Source of the DNA: Burkholderia pyrrocinia
GTDB lineage: Bacteria > Pseudomonadota > Gammaproteobacteria > Burkholderiales > Burkholderiaceae
Direction of reading: 5' to 3'
DNA length: 64,000 nt
Assembly: GCF_022809715.1 (NCBI RefSeq)
Contig: NZ_CP094461.1
Location: 124,001-188,000, forward strand
A model generated the notes under the pieces. The model was not told the origin of the DNA. It was given only the letters and a program-made list of their open reading frames with translations, and ran no database searches. How positions within the stretch are numbered: position 1 is the first letter of the stretch; each line of letters opens with the position of its first letter. The position numbers and the translations under genes were made by a program. Below are positions 1-7,567 of the stretch, piece after piece.

Positions 1-506
1 GCTCGACAGCGCCGCATGCTTGCCGCAAGAAAAGTCGGCGTCTCGCGATGCATTGCGAATGCGTCGCGCCGTGCAGTGCTGACGGCGTACCTGCAACGTC
101 CCGGATGGTATGTACCCGGCGCGCGTCCGTGTCGGGCGCGCAACGTAACCAAACCATCGGGATTCCAGAATACATCGGTGGCGGCAATGCCGCCTGCCGC
201 GGCCACACCCCCACGGTAGCCGGCCGGGACGGGCACGATGCCCGTTGTCACGAACGGCGGCACACCGCAGACACGCCGTCCGGCCTCCATCCACCGCATC
301 ACAAAATCGACCCGCCCGCGCTCCACGAGCGCGGCGCCGACGCGCGTCCGACTACCGCGCTGCGTACTGCTTTGGCGGCGTCCGGTGACCTGTCCGGCAT
401 GCTCCGTCACCGCACGACAAAAGCATACAAATCTGCTCAATCCGTCTATCGGTTCTTGTAATGGTTCGTAATATTATGCCTCGGAGCGTTTTTTACCGAT
501 GAACCG
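1..506. other. No gene recognised
   Basis: Overlapping short open frames occur on the + strand here but none has a recognisable protein, a ribosome binding site or the third-position bias of its neighbours. The last 100 bases become AT-richer and probably hold the promoter of the gene beginning near 528. Confidence 0.5.
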
Positions 507-527
507 TTGAATCCGTATTCGTTTCCG

Positions 528-1175
528 ATGCAACCAGTGACGACGACTAGCCAGCCACCGATCCTGGCGGCGCCGGTGGATGCCATGCTGCATGCCGTGA
601 TCGACGAGGTCGTTCATCGGAGCGTATCGGAAGCGACGACGCGCAGCGGCTACATGCGGTGCGCCGACTACGCGATCGTCGGCGCGCAGGTGCTGACGCT
701 GCTGACCGGCAAGGCTTACCGGCCGTTCGCGGGCGGCGAAGTGATGGATTTCGGCGGCGGCAACCTGTACGCGCTGTGCACGACGCGCGAGCGGCGCCGC
801 ACCGCGCGGCATCTGTCGCACCTCGCGCGGTATCACTGCTGGATTGAAGCGCGCCACGACGATGTCGGCGGTCGCGTGCGCAAGGAGATCGTCGACTTCA
901 CGCTGCGCCACGACGAGACCGTCGCGAACACTCTGGGGATGCCGTTCGCCCGCGCGTACCAGGCGTATTTCTGGGGCTGGGAGGACGAGCACGCGGTGCC
1001 GGCGGAGTTGCACGATCATCCCGTATTCGCGAAGCAGGGCCCGGTCTGGCGCTGGGCCGAGCGCGAATGCACGACGCTGCTGCGCGCATACGAGCGCGAA
1101 CGGCCAGGCTATTTCGGGCGTCAGGTGTCGCGTGCAATCGATTTGTTCGCCGACCGCGTCGAGGGGCTCGGCTGA
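528..1175 (+). CDS. Conserved hypothetical protein (possibly DUF2026-like)
   Basis: Soluble protein of about 215 aa with no signal peptide or membrane segment. Notable stretches are MDFGGGNLYALCTT, a central HCWIEARHDDVGGRV and an aromatic YFWGWEDEH motif; His and Cys near the centre could be catalytic but this is a guess. It recalls proteins annotated DUF2026, without certainty. An in-frame TTG at 507 would add seven residues; neither start has a clear Shine-Dalgarno sequence, so the ATG is preferred. It converges with fliD (stops 64 bases apart) and appears to be monocistronic. The role is unknown. Confidence 0.65.
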   Translation: MQPVTTTSQPPILAAPVDAMLHAVIDEVVHRSVSEATTRSGYMRCADYAIVGAQVLTLLTGKAYRPFAGGEVMDFGGGNLYALCTTRERRRTARHLSHLARYHCWIEARHDDVGGRVRKEIVDFTLRHDETVANTLGMPFARAYQAYFWGWEDEHAVPAELHDHPVFAKQGPVWRWAERECTTLLRAYERERPGYFGRQVSRAIDLFADRVEGLG

Positions 1176-1239
1176 CGGCTCGACCCGCTCGAACCATGGC
1201 GCGGGAACCGCCGAAGCGGTCACCGCGAGGCCCGGCCGT

Positions 1240-2751
1240 TCATCTTTTCGCCAGCGTGCCGCTGCTGTTTGCGCCGCCGAACAAACGCGTCAGGTACTGC
1301 GAGTTCGAGTTCATCCTGGCCATCAGCGTGTTGAGTGCCGTGAACTGCGCCTGGTACTGCCTGGTCAATTGCGCGGCGTAGTCGGACAGATCGGACTGCT
1401 GCTGCGTGATGCGCTTCAGATCGGCATTCAGTGCGGTCGTGCGCACGTCGATCATTCCGTTCTTCTTCGTAAATTGCGTGATCTGCTCGGTCAGGCGCGT
1501 GCCGATCCCGTGCGTCGGGTTGAACAGGCGCGCGACCGCCGTCGGGTTGGCGGACAGCGTGTCGCCGAGCTTCGCGCTGTCGACGCTCAGCGTGCCGTCC
1601 CGCTCGAGCTTGATGCCGATCGACAGCAGGTTCGCTTGCCCGCCGCCTTTCCCGGTGCCGCCGCTGTCGACGCCGCGCGCGACGCTCGATGCGAGCGAAT
1701 TGCGGATCGTGTTCAACGTCGAATCGCCGATCAGCGCGCCTTGTGCGCTCGCGCCTTCCGTGTAGCTCGTCAGCGCGCCCATCGTCTTGACGACCGTGTT
1801 GTACAGGCTCACGAAATTCGTGATCGTCGCCGCTTGCGATTTCGTGTCGGTGCTGACCGTCAGCGTCTGCGTATCGGTCGCGCTGACCGCGGCCGCCGAC
1901 AGGTTCAGCGTGATGCCCGTCAGCACACCCGACACCGCGTTGCTCGCGCTGGTCGACGCGATCCCGTTGATCGTGAACTTCGCATCCTGTGCGACCGCGC
2001 TTTGCCGCCACGCGGCCGCGCCGTTCGCCGATTCGATCTTCGACGCGCCGCCGGCCGTGTCGGCCGTCGACGTGACGCCGAGGCTCGACAGCCCGTTGTC
2101 GTTGGCCACGTTGCCGACCGCGACGCTGATCGCGTTCGCCGCGCCCGTCTTCGACGATGCGAGCACGAGGTGCGCGCCGTCGGTGCCGTTGATGACCGTC
2201 GCGCTGATCCCCGGGTTGTTCGACGCCGCGTTGATCGCGGCCGCGATGCCCGACAGCGTGTTGTTCGTGCTGCCGACCTCGACCTTGAACGACTGGCTGC
2301 CGAGCGACAGCGTCAGCGTGCCGGTGCCGAGTGCCTTGGTCCCGTTGAAACCCGCCGACGACAGCGCCTGCGCAGTCGCGATCTGCGTGACGCCGATCGT
2401 GTAGGTGCCGGCGACCGCACCCGCACCCGCCGTCGCGGTCAGGCCCTTGCCGCTCGCGACGGCGTTGAACGTCGACTGCAGCCCGCCGTTCGTCAGCGAT
2501 GTCAGGCCCGCCTGGAGCGCGCCCAGCGCCGACGACAGTGCGCCGAATGCGGAAATCCGCGTGCTGCCGGTCGCTTGCGACGCGGCAAGCGTCGCGGCAC
2601 GGCCGGCCGTCTTCGCGTTCACCAGCGTCTTGACCAGCGTGCCGACGTCCATCGACGGATTGCCGGTCGAGCCGTTGATGATCGATTGCGCCGCCTGTTG
2701 CATCAGGCTGTTCGCGTTCGCGCTGTTATTCACGGGCGTGTTCGTTGGCAT
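1240..2751 (-). CDS. fliD: Flagellar hook-associated protein 2 (filament cap) FliD
   Basis: 503 aa, a typical length for FliD, the pentameric cap on the growing flagellar filament that guides flagellin folding. The N-terminal part shows the FliD_N pattern (residues about 35-135), with TLVKTLVNAKTAGRAATL and an ISAFGALSSALGAL segment; the centre is Thr/Ser/Ala/Gly-rich with FliD-type repeats, and the C-terminus (about 250-490) carries the FliD_C coiled-coil region ending in NSQYLTRLF. There is no signal peptide, as expected for type III flagellar export. No other flagellar structural gene (fliC, fliS, fliT) is nearby, so it may be a second copy outside the main flagellar locus. Identification is firm; active use in the filament is not shown. 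Confidence 0.93.
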   Translation of the reverse strand: MPTNTPVNNSANANSLMQQAAQSIINGSTGNPSMDVGTLVKTLVNAKTAGRAATLAASQATGSTRISAFGALSSALGALQAGLTSLTNGGLQSTFNAVASGKGLTATAGAGAVAGTYTIGVTQIATAQALSSAGFNGTKALGTGTLTLSLGSQSFKVEVGSTNNTLSGIAAAINAASNNPGISATVINGTDGAHLVLASSKTGAANAISVAVGNVANDNGLSSLGVTSTADTAGGASKIESANGAAAWRQSAVAQDAKFTINGIASTSASNAVSGVLTGITLNLSAAAVSATDTQTLTVSTDTKSQAATITNFVSLYNTVVKTMGALTSYTEGASAQGALIGDSTLNTIRNSLASSVARGVDSGGTGKGGGQANLLSIGIKLERDGTLSVDSAKLGDTLSANPTAVARLFNPTHGIGTRLTEQITQFTKKNGMIDVRTTALNADLKRITQQQSDLSDYAAQLTRQYQAQFTALNTLMARMNSNSQYLTRLFGGANSSGTLAKR

Positions 2752-3117
2752 GGGTGGGCTCCGGTTGAAAGGCGATCCTGCTTCGAACGGCTGTCGAGTC
2801 CGCTCGCTATGATCCGGGCGGCCTCGTCGCGATTCGCCTGCATGCTGCCTCCCGCGCGACGCATTCCGGGGTTCACGGGAGGCGTCGGGGAAACGTAAGA
2901 ACGAATCGGTGGGTCATCGTATATTTAAACCGGCATTAATTCGTAATTTTTTGTAATGTTTGTTGAGGAAATTGTGGGTGGTGGGTGGATGGATGTGAGA
3001 TGGTGAATTGCGATTTTTTATCGCAAGCGCATGATTTAAATTGTATTTATTGGGGGATTTTTGTTGGAGTTAAAAACTTTCTGAAAGCGTGAATGTTTGA
3101 TGAGGAGTTTTTCGTCC

Positions 3118-3354
3118 ATGCCGCTAAACGTCAGGCGGAGGGGCTGCGTGGAGCAGGCGCCATGCTTGGTCGGTATCGAGCCGCAAACTTGTCAGGTAGG
3201 CGATATCACGCTACATGGGATATCGGGCCACGCGTACGTGAAACGTTTCCGGTTACCAATTTTCATTCCCGATCCGTGTGTCTTTGATCGAAAAAAAGAT
3301 CACTGGCTGACTGTAAAGACGATCGAATTACTACACCGAATCAATGGCGAATGA
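3118..3354 (+). CDS. Doubtful small ORF, 78 aa, atypical codon use
   Basis: Begins MPLNVRRRGCVEQAPC and ends LTVKTIELLHRINGE. A GAGGAG Shine-Dalgarno sequence (3102-3107) lies 10 bases before the ATG. Third codon positions are not GC-rich, unlike every confident gene here, so it is either recently acquired or not a gene. No family recognised. Confidence 0.25.
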   Translation: MPLNVRRRGCVEQAPCLVGIEPQTCQVGDITLHGISGHAYVKRFRLPIFIPDPCVFDRKKDHWLTVKTIELLHRINGE

Positions 3355-3385
3355 ACCGCGCGTAGAACATGTCGAAAAATAACTG

Positions 3386-3418
3386 TTGACACGAGTTGTT
3401 GTGACCGGCATGTGTCAA
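3386..3418. repeat. Inverted repeat TTGACAC-N19-GTGTCAA
   Basis: Perfect 7-bp arms at 3386-3392 and 3412-3418 in an otherwise gene-poor stretch. It could be an operator or a small stem-loop. No cognate regulator lies next to it. Confidence 0.35.
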
Positions 3419-3609
3419 TTGGCGCCAACAATATCAATTGAATAAGGTGGCCAGGAAGAAGAGGAACAGTTCTCCTGATCTGGAAACACGAGAACGGAGC
3501 GATTTGCACGGGGCCGAAAATCGTTTGCGCTGCCCGTCATCCGCTGTGTAACGGCCTTGTTGCGTTCGATTGTCTACTTAAGTGAGACAGCGAATCGCTT
3601 TATGGAGGA

Positions 3610-3819
3610 TTGATGATTCCTGATGAGACAGTAGACTGCACCCGTGCTTCGCCAGAACCGATCCGGAGCGTGCCAGGAACGGCGCAATCGGACGGATTCT
3701 TCGGCGGCGGGCCGTCCGGTCCGCTGTCCGATCGTGCGAGGAGTGGTCCGTTGCCGACCTGGCGTGCCGATTCGGCGCGCATCGGCGCCGGATGCATCAA
3801 ACCGTCAATTCAAGGGTGA
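3610..3819 (+). CDS. Doubtful leader ORF before doxX, 69 aa
   Basis: Starts MMIPDETVDCTRASP with a GGAGG Shine-Dalgarno sequence about six bases upstream and ends five bases before the doxX start, so it could be translationally coupled. The product is Gly/Pro/Ser/Arg-rich with no recognised family. It may be chance. Confidence 0.22.
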   Translation: MMIPDETVDCTRASPEPIRSVPGTAQSDGFFGGGPSGPLSDRARSGPLPTWRADSARIGAGCIKPSIQG

Positions 3820-3824
3820 TTGCT

Positions 3825-4238
3825 ATGCGTTACGTTTCGCTGGAGTCGAAGAAGGACGAGCTGCTGCTGGCGGCTCGCGTGCTGTTGATGATCCTGTTCG
3901 TGCTGTTCGGCTGGCAGAAGCTGAACGGCTTCTCGGGCACGGTCGCGTACATGGCGTCGACGGGGAACCCGGCGCCGGAACTGGCGGCCGTGATCGCGGT
4001 GGCGGTCGAACTGGCCGGCGGCCTGCTGATCGCGATCGGCTTCTATACGCGTCCGCTCGCGCTGGTGTTCGCCGCCTATACGCTCGCGACCGCGCTGATC
4101 GGCCATCGCTACTGGGCGCTGCAGGGCATGGACCAGTACATGGCGATGATCAACTTCTACAAGAACGTCAGCATCATCGGCGGGTTGCTGTTGCTCGCGC
4201 TGACCGGGCCGGGACGGTATTCGCTCGACCGGAAGTAA
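3825..4238 (+). CDS. DoxX family inner-membrane protein
   Basis: 137 aa with four hydrophobic segments (about residues 13-30, 45-65, 70-90, 112-130). DoxX-family signs include the ILFVLFGWQKLNGFSGTV segment after helix 1 and the AVAVELAGGLLIAIGFYTRP turn. DoxX proteins are small membrane proteins linked to quinone or thiosulfate redox chemistry and stress responses; the exact role of this one is unknown. The ATG at 3825 is preceded by AAGG at good spacing; an in-frame ATG at 3792 lacks one. A terminator follows at 4270-4298, so the gene is probably monocistronic, apart from the doubtful upstream ORF. Confidence 0.85.
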   Translation: MRYVSLESKKDELLLAARVLLMILFVLFGWQKLNGFSGTVAYMASTGNPAPELAAVIAVAVELAGGLLIAIGFYTRPLALVFAAYTLATALIGHRYWALQGMDQYMAMINFYKNVSIIGGLLLLALTGPGRYSLDRK

Positions 4239-4269
4239 ATCGGCGCGAAGTTTCAGTGCAGTGTGGCAG

Positions 4270-4298
4270 GCCCGGCGCGCGGAAGTGTGCCGGGCTTT
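4270..4298 (+). terminator. Intrinsic terminator of the doxX gene
   Basis: Nine-pair stem (GCCCGGCGC at 4270-4278 with GTGCCGGGC at 4287-4295, one G-U pair), 8-base loop, then TTTGTCTTT. It lies 31 bases after the doxX stop. Confidence 0.6.
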
Positions 4299-4488
4299 GT
4301 CTTTCGGGTGGCGGGCGAATCGCCGATGGCTCCGGAGTTGCGTGCGTCGGGTGGCGATTCCGCATAGTACGGTTCGAGGGTCGTTTGTCGTTGATCGGTT
4401 GCGCGCCTTTTCCGCTATCCTCCGGACGACCGCAGCGCGAACGCCGAACGCGACCTCGCGCCTCCCCACGTCACCGGAATCGCCGCCC

Positions 4489-5454
4489 ATGCCAAGCCCA
4501 ACTTCGTCGACCGAACTCCCGACCATCGTCGTCATCGGCGCCTCCGGCCTGCTCGGCCGCGCGGTTGCAGCGTCGCTGGCCCGCGAATCGTCGCTGACGC
4601 TGCTCGCGACCATCCGGAACCCGCAAAGCACAGGCGCAAAACTTCTCGCGCTGCCCCCGGAAAACATCGCCCGACTCGACGCGCTCGACCAGCCGGCCCT
4701 CGAACACCTCTTCGAAACCCGCAAACCGGCCGCCGTCATCCTCTGCGCAGCCGAACGCCGCCCCGACGTCTGCGAACGCGACCCGGCCGCCGCGCGCGCC
4801 ATCAACGTCACCGCGCCGGCCCGCATCGGCGCGCTCGCCGCGCGATATGGCGCATGGACGCTGGGCATCTCCACCGACTACGTATTCGACGGCAAGGCGG
4901 CCCCGTACCGTGAAGACGCCACGCCGAACCCGCTGAACATCTACGGCCGCACGAAGCTGGAAGGCGAAGCTGCGCTCCTCGCCGCATCGCCGCTGTCGTG
5001 CGTGCTGCGCCTGCCGTTGCTTTACGGCCCGGTCGCCGACTGGAGCGAATCGGCCGTCACGAGCCTCGTCCCCGCGATCGTCGCTTCCGCGCGCCCGGGT
5101 GCCGACGCGGTCGGCATGGATGCATGGGCGATCCGCTATCCGACCTACACGCCGGACGTCGCGCAAGTCATCCGCGACCTGACGCTGCGTCATCTCGCGG
5201 GCGCGTCCATCACGGGTATCCGTCATTGGTCGGGCGAGGAGCCGATGACGAAGTACGACATCGCGCAGCGGATCGCGGCCGCGCTCGGCATCGACGCATC
5301 GCTCGCGCCGATCGAGCAGCCGACCGATGCGACGCCGCGCCCGTACGACTGCCATCTGGACGCGTCGCGCGTGCGCGAACTCGGGATCGATTACGCGACG
5401 CCGTTCGATATCGCGTTGCGCACGGTGCTGCGCGATGCGCCGCAGGTGCCGTAG
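4489..5454 (+). CDS. RmlD-like NAD(P)-dependent sugar-nucleotide reductase family protein
   Basis: 321 aa extended short-chain dehydrogenase. The N-terminal Rossmann fold shows IVVIGASGLLGRA (GxxGxxG), the middle has STDYVFDG followed by YGRTKLEGE (YxxxK catalytic pair), and the C-terminus has the sugar-nucleotide-type substrate cap. This matches dTDP-4-dehydrorhamnose reductase (RmlD) and the eukaryotic MAT2B relatives; outside an rml cluster its substrate is uncertain. The ATG at 4489 matches the first residues before the Rossmann strand; an open frame continues upstream but without family homology. Stands alone, followed by a LysR remnant and the retron. Confidence 0.85.
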   Translation: MPSPTSSTELPTIVVIGASGLLGRAVAASLARESSLTLLATIRNPQSTGAKLLALPPENIARLDALDQPALEHLFETRKPAAVILCAAERRPDVCERDPAAARAINVTAPARIGALAARYGAWTLGISTDYVFDGKAAPYREDATPNPLNIYGRTKLEGEAALLAASPLSCVLRLPLLYGPVADWSESAVTSLVPAIVASARPGADAVGMDAWAIRYPTYTPDVAQVIRDLTLRHLAGASITGIRHWSGEEPMTKYDIAQRIAAALGIDASLAPIEQPTDATPRPYDCHLDASRVRELGIDYATPFDIALRTVLRDAPQVP

Positions 5455-5568
5455 GATCGGGCGCCATCCGCGGCCTGGGGCGCACGCCCGACGCTGGCCT
5501 GCCGATTCGCCGCAAGTGCGAATCGCAAACACCGCGCGGCATCTCCCCGCGCACCTAGGCGCCAAGCC

Positions 5569-5667
5569 ATGCAACTGAAATGGCTCGAAGATTTCGTCGA
5601 AGTCGCTCGCGCGGCTGCGGCGCGGGCCTGCCCGCCGGGTTTGACATCCCGTCGTCCCGGCCTTTAA
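5569..5667 (+). pseudogene. 5' remnant of a LysR-family regulator gene
   Basis: The first residues, MQLKWLEDFVEVAR, are those of a typical LysR regulator of the MDLKWLEDFV type, but LysR similarity ends at about codon 14 (near 5610), and a stop falls at 5665-5667. The helix-turn-helix and the whole effector domain are missing. The retron promoter begins at 5641, so insertion or replacement by the retron is the likely cause. I found no LysR 3' end beyond the reverse transcriptase gene. Confidence 0.6.
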
Positions 5668-5668
5668 A
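5641..5668 (+). promoter_or_regulatory. Sigma70-like promoter of the retron
   Basis: Perfect -35 TTGACA at 5641-5646, 16-base spacer and -10 TTTAAA at 5663-5668 (4 of 6 to TATAAT). The predicted start near 5674-5677 coincides with the start of the a1 repeat, where retron transcripts normally begin. Confidence 0.65.
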
Positions 5669-5676
5669 GTCCCGAC

Positions 5677-5842
5677 GCGGGGCGGTGGGTCAAGCACACG
5701 CCCGGAACAGGCAGCCGATGTTCCAGGACTACGGGGCTACCCCGTGGATGAGATCGACACCCCGATGCGTCGCAAGGGGATCCGTTGCGCGTCGCGCAAC
5801 GCAGCCCCTCGCAGTACCGGTCACGTTGACTCATCGTCCCGC
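5677..5842 (+). ncRNA. Retron msr-msd non-coding RNA
   Basis: In retrons this RNA is both template and primer: the reverse transcriptase copies the msd part and joins the cDNA to an internal guanosine by a 2'-5' bond. Seen here: a1 (GCGGGGCGGTGGGTCAA, 5677-5693) pairs along its full 17 bases with a2 (TTGACTCATCGTCCCGC, 5826-5842) using three G-U pairs and no mismatch. G5694, in the context AAGC directly after a1, is the expected branching base. msr hairpins: GGAACA (5704-5709) with TGTTCC (5719-5724), and an 8-pair stem 5729-5736/5740-5747 with loop CTA. The msd part holds a long imperfect stem-loop: base 5752-5756/5818-5822, GGGG 5776-5779 with CCCC 5805-5808, and a tip with CGTTGCGCG and CGCGCAACG (5783-5801). 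The predicted cDNA is about 70 bases. The RT start follows a2 by 12 bases. Confidence 0.82.
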
Positions 5843-5854
5843 CCATCTCTGGCT

Positions 5855-7204
5855 ATGCACTCATTCCTGCGCGAAACCGTCCGCGTGATTGCCGAAGCGA
5901 TGCTGGCCGGTTCGCCCGAACGCGGCGGCATCGTTGCGCGGATGGCGGTCGTACTCGGCGATGCGCCGCCGTGGGCGCACGAAACCGCGGATGCCGCGCT
6001 CGCGCGCTTCGGCTCGAACTGGGCCGACGCCGACATCGATGCGCTTGCGGCGGACCTGGCCGATGCGCCCGGGTTCGTGCGCGCGTGGTACGGCGACGAC
6101 CGGCCGGCAGTGATCCGCGTCGTGCGTCGGCCGCCGGTCCAGCAGCCGTTGCCGGCACCGCTTGCCGGCTGCGACGTGCCGCATTGGGCGACGCCCGGCG
6201 ATCTTGCCGCCTGGCTCGGCGTGAGCGTGCCGGAACTCGACTGGCTGTCCGACCACTGGCGCGTCGACGCACGCGGCGGCACGACGCCGCTGCATCACTA
6301 CACGTACGCTGCGATCGACAAGCGCAGCGGCGGGTGCCGCGTGGTCGAGATCCCGAAGGGACGGCTGCGCGAAGCGCAGCGCCGCATCCTGCACGGGCTG
6401 CTCGATCGCATTGCGCCGCACGGCGCGGTACACGGCTTTCGCAAGGGGCGCGGGATCGTGTCGTTTGCGGCGCCGCATGCGGATCGCGACGTCGTCGTCC
6501 GCTTCGATCTCGCGGATTTCTTCGTGTCGGTGCGCGCCGCGCGGGTCCATGCGCTGTTCGTCGCGCTCGGGTATCCGGCCGAAGTCGCGCGCACGCTCAC
6601 CGGGCTGTGCACCAACCGTGTGCCGTCGGCGCAGCTGCTCGCGCCGGACCTGCGCGAGCGGCTCGACTGGATCGCCCGGCAACGCTACCGCAACCGGCAC
6701 CTGCCGCAGGGCGCGCCGACGTCGCCGGCGCTGGCGAACCTGGGCGCATTCCGGTTCGACATGCGGCTCGCCGCGCTCGCGCGTTCGCTCGATGCGACCT
6801 ATACGCGCTATGCCGACGATCTCGCGTTTTCGGGCGGCGGCGCGCTCGCGCGCGAAGTCGAGCGGCTGCAGGTCAGGGTTGCCGCGATCGCGCTCGAGGA
6901 GGGCTTCGCGCTGCAACTGCGCAAGACCCGCGTAATGCGGCGCGGCACGCGACAGCAGCTGGCCGGCGTGGTCGTCAATCGTCATCCGAATCTGGCGCGC
7001 GATGAGTTCGATCTCCTGAAGGCCATCCTGACCAACTGCATCCGGCGCGGACCGGCGTCGCAGAATCGCGACGCACACCCGGATTTCCGCGCGCATCTCG
7101 CCGGACGCGTCGCGCATGCGGCCGCGCTGAACGCGGCGCGCGGCGCGAAGCTGCGCGCGCTGTTCGACCGGATCGCGTGGGATGCTCACGGCGTCGGCCG
7201 GTAA
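5855..7204 (+). CDS. Retron reverse transcriptase
   Basis: 449 aa. RNA-directed DNA polymerase that would make msDNA from the RNA just upstream. Motifs: KGRLREAQRRILHGLLDRI (about 168-186), HGFRKGRGIVSFAAPH (193-208), FDLADFF with a catalytic Asp (217-223), LPQGAPTSP (283-291), TRYADDLAFSG with the YADD active site (319-322), and LAGVVVNRHPNLARDE, the retron VTGLVVN-like thumb motif (369-384). The C-terminus GPASQNRDAHPDFRAHLAGR resembles myxobacterial retron enzymes (Mx162/Mx65 group). The first 140 or so residues precede the polymerase core and match nothing I recognise; an extension of this size is also known in the myxobacterial enzymes. The ATG at 5855 is chosen because it lies just after the a2 repeat; the frame is open upstream through the RNA gene. 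No toxin or effector gene is fused or adjacent. Confidence 0.9.
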   Translation: MHSFLRETVRVIAEAMLAGSPERGGIVARMAVVLGDAPPWAHETADAALARFGSNWADADIDALAADLADAPGFVRAWYGDDRPAVIRVVRRPPVQQPLPAPLAGCDVPHWATPGDLAAWLGVSVPELDWLSDHWRVDARGGTTPLHHYTYAAIDKRSGGCRVVEIPKGRLREAQRRILHGLLDRIAPHGAVHGFRKGRGIVSFAAPHADRDVVVRFDLADFFVSVRAARVHALFVALGYPAEVARTLTGLCTNRVPSAQLLAPDLRERLDWIARQRYRNRHLPQGAPTSPALANLGAFRFDMRLAALARSLDATYTRYADDLAFSGGGALAREVERLQVRVAAIALEEGFALQLRKTRVMRRGTRQQLAGVVVNRHPNLARDEFDLLKAILTNCIRRGPASQNRDAHPDFRAHLAGRVAHAAALNAARGAKLRALFDRIAWDAHGVGR

Positions 7205-7567
7205 GGCGTCCTGGCAGGCATCGGCTTCGGCCGGCAAACGGCACGTCGGGCACGTCGTTCAGGCTCCGGCCCGCAACTCGTGCAACACGACGACGCGCAC
7301 TGCTATCATTCGCGCCATGCCGCGCCGGTGTCAGGTGCGGCGCATGACCTGCCGCAGCCGTTCGCCGTGCATTCGTACGCGGCGTGCCGCGCGCTGCCGG
7401 CCCGACCCGATCTGTTTTTGACGCGCGACGTCGTTTCGTGCGCATCGCGCAAACCATGCCGGCTCGGCCAAACGATTCGCATATGTGACAGCACCGATCG
7501 GCGGAACTTCGTGGTAGGTTCGGCCATCGGAGTTTTTTGCAAAAACATGCCCAAAGAGGATGAATAC
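7205..7567. other. Intergenic, probable hns promoter region
   Basis: 363 bases between the RT gene and the H-NS gene. A -10-like TATCAT lies near 7302-7307, and an AT-rich block with a 12-bp palindrome at 7534-7545. No LysR 3' remnant and no protein family was recognised in any frame. Confidence 0.4.
7534..7545. promoter_or_regulatory. A/T-tract palindrome upstream of the H-NS gene
   Basis: TTTTTGCAAAAA is a perfect 12-bp palindrome 22 bases before the H-NS start. Such A-tracts bend DNA and are preferred by H-NS, so autoregulation is plausible but unproven. Confidence 0.35.

Larger units (their letters stand above)
2752..3824. other. Long AT-rich intergenic region
   Basis: About 1.07 kb between divergent fliD and doxX. 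Positions 2920-3090 are strikingly AT-rich for this genome (runs of T/A, long TG-rich stretch), a profile typical of promoters bound by H-NS or of acquired DNA. On the minus strand upstream of fliD a weak sigma28-like pair is seen (TAAA at 2927-2924, ACCGATTC at 2910-2903, spacer 13 instead of 15). Two doubtful small ORFs (from 3118 and 3610) and an inverted repeat at 3386-3418 are listed separately. Confidence 0.5.

Noticed and set aside
1207..1220. Small hairpin with TTCG loop after fliD as terminator
   Set aside because: Stem only five pairs and no T-run follows on the minus strand.
844..2898. 684-residue + strand frame opposite fliD
   Set aside because: Arg-rich shadow frame without any family; fliD on the other strand is clear.
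5744..5854. Upstream extension of the reverse transcriptase frame
   Set aside because: It runs through the predicted retron RNA; the ATG at 5855 after a2 fits known retrons better.
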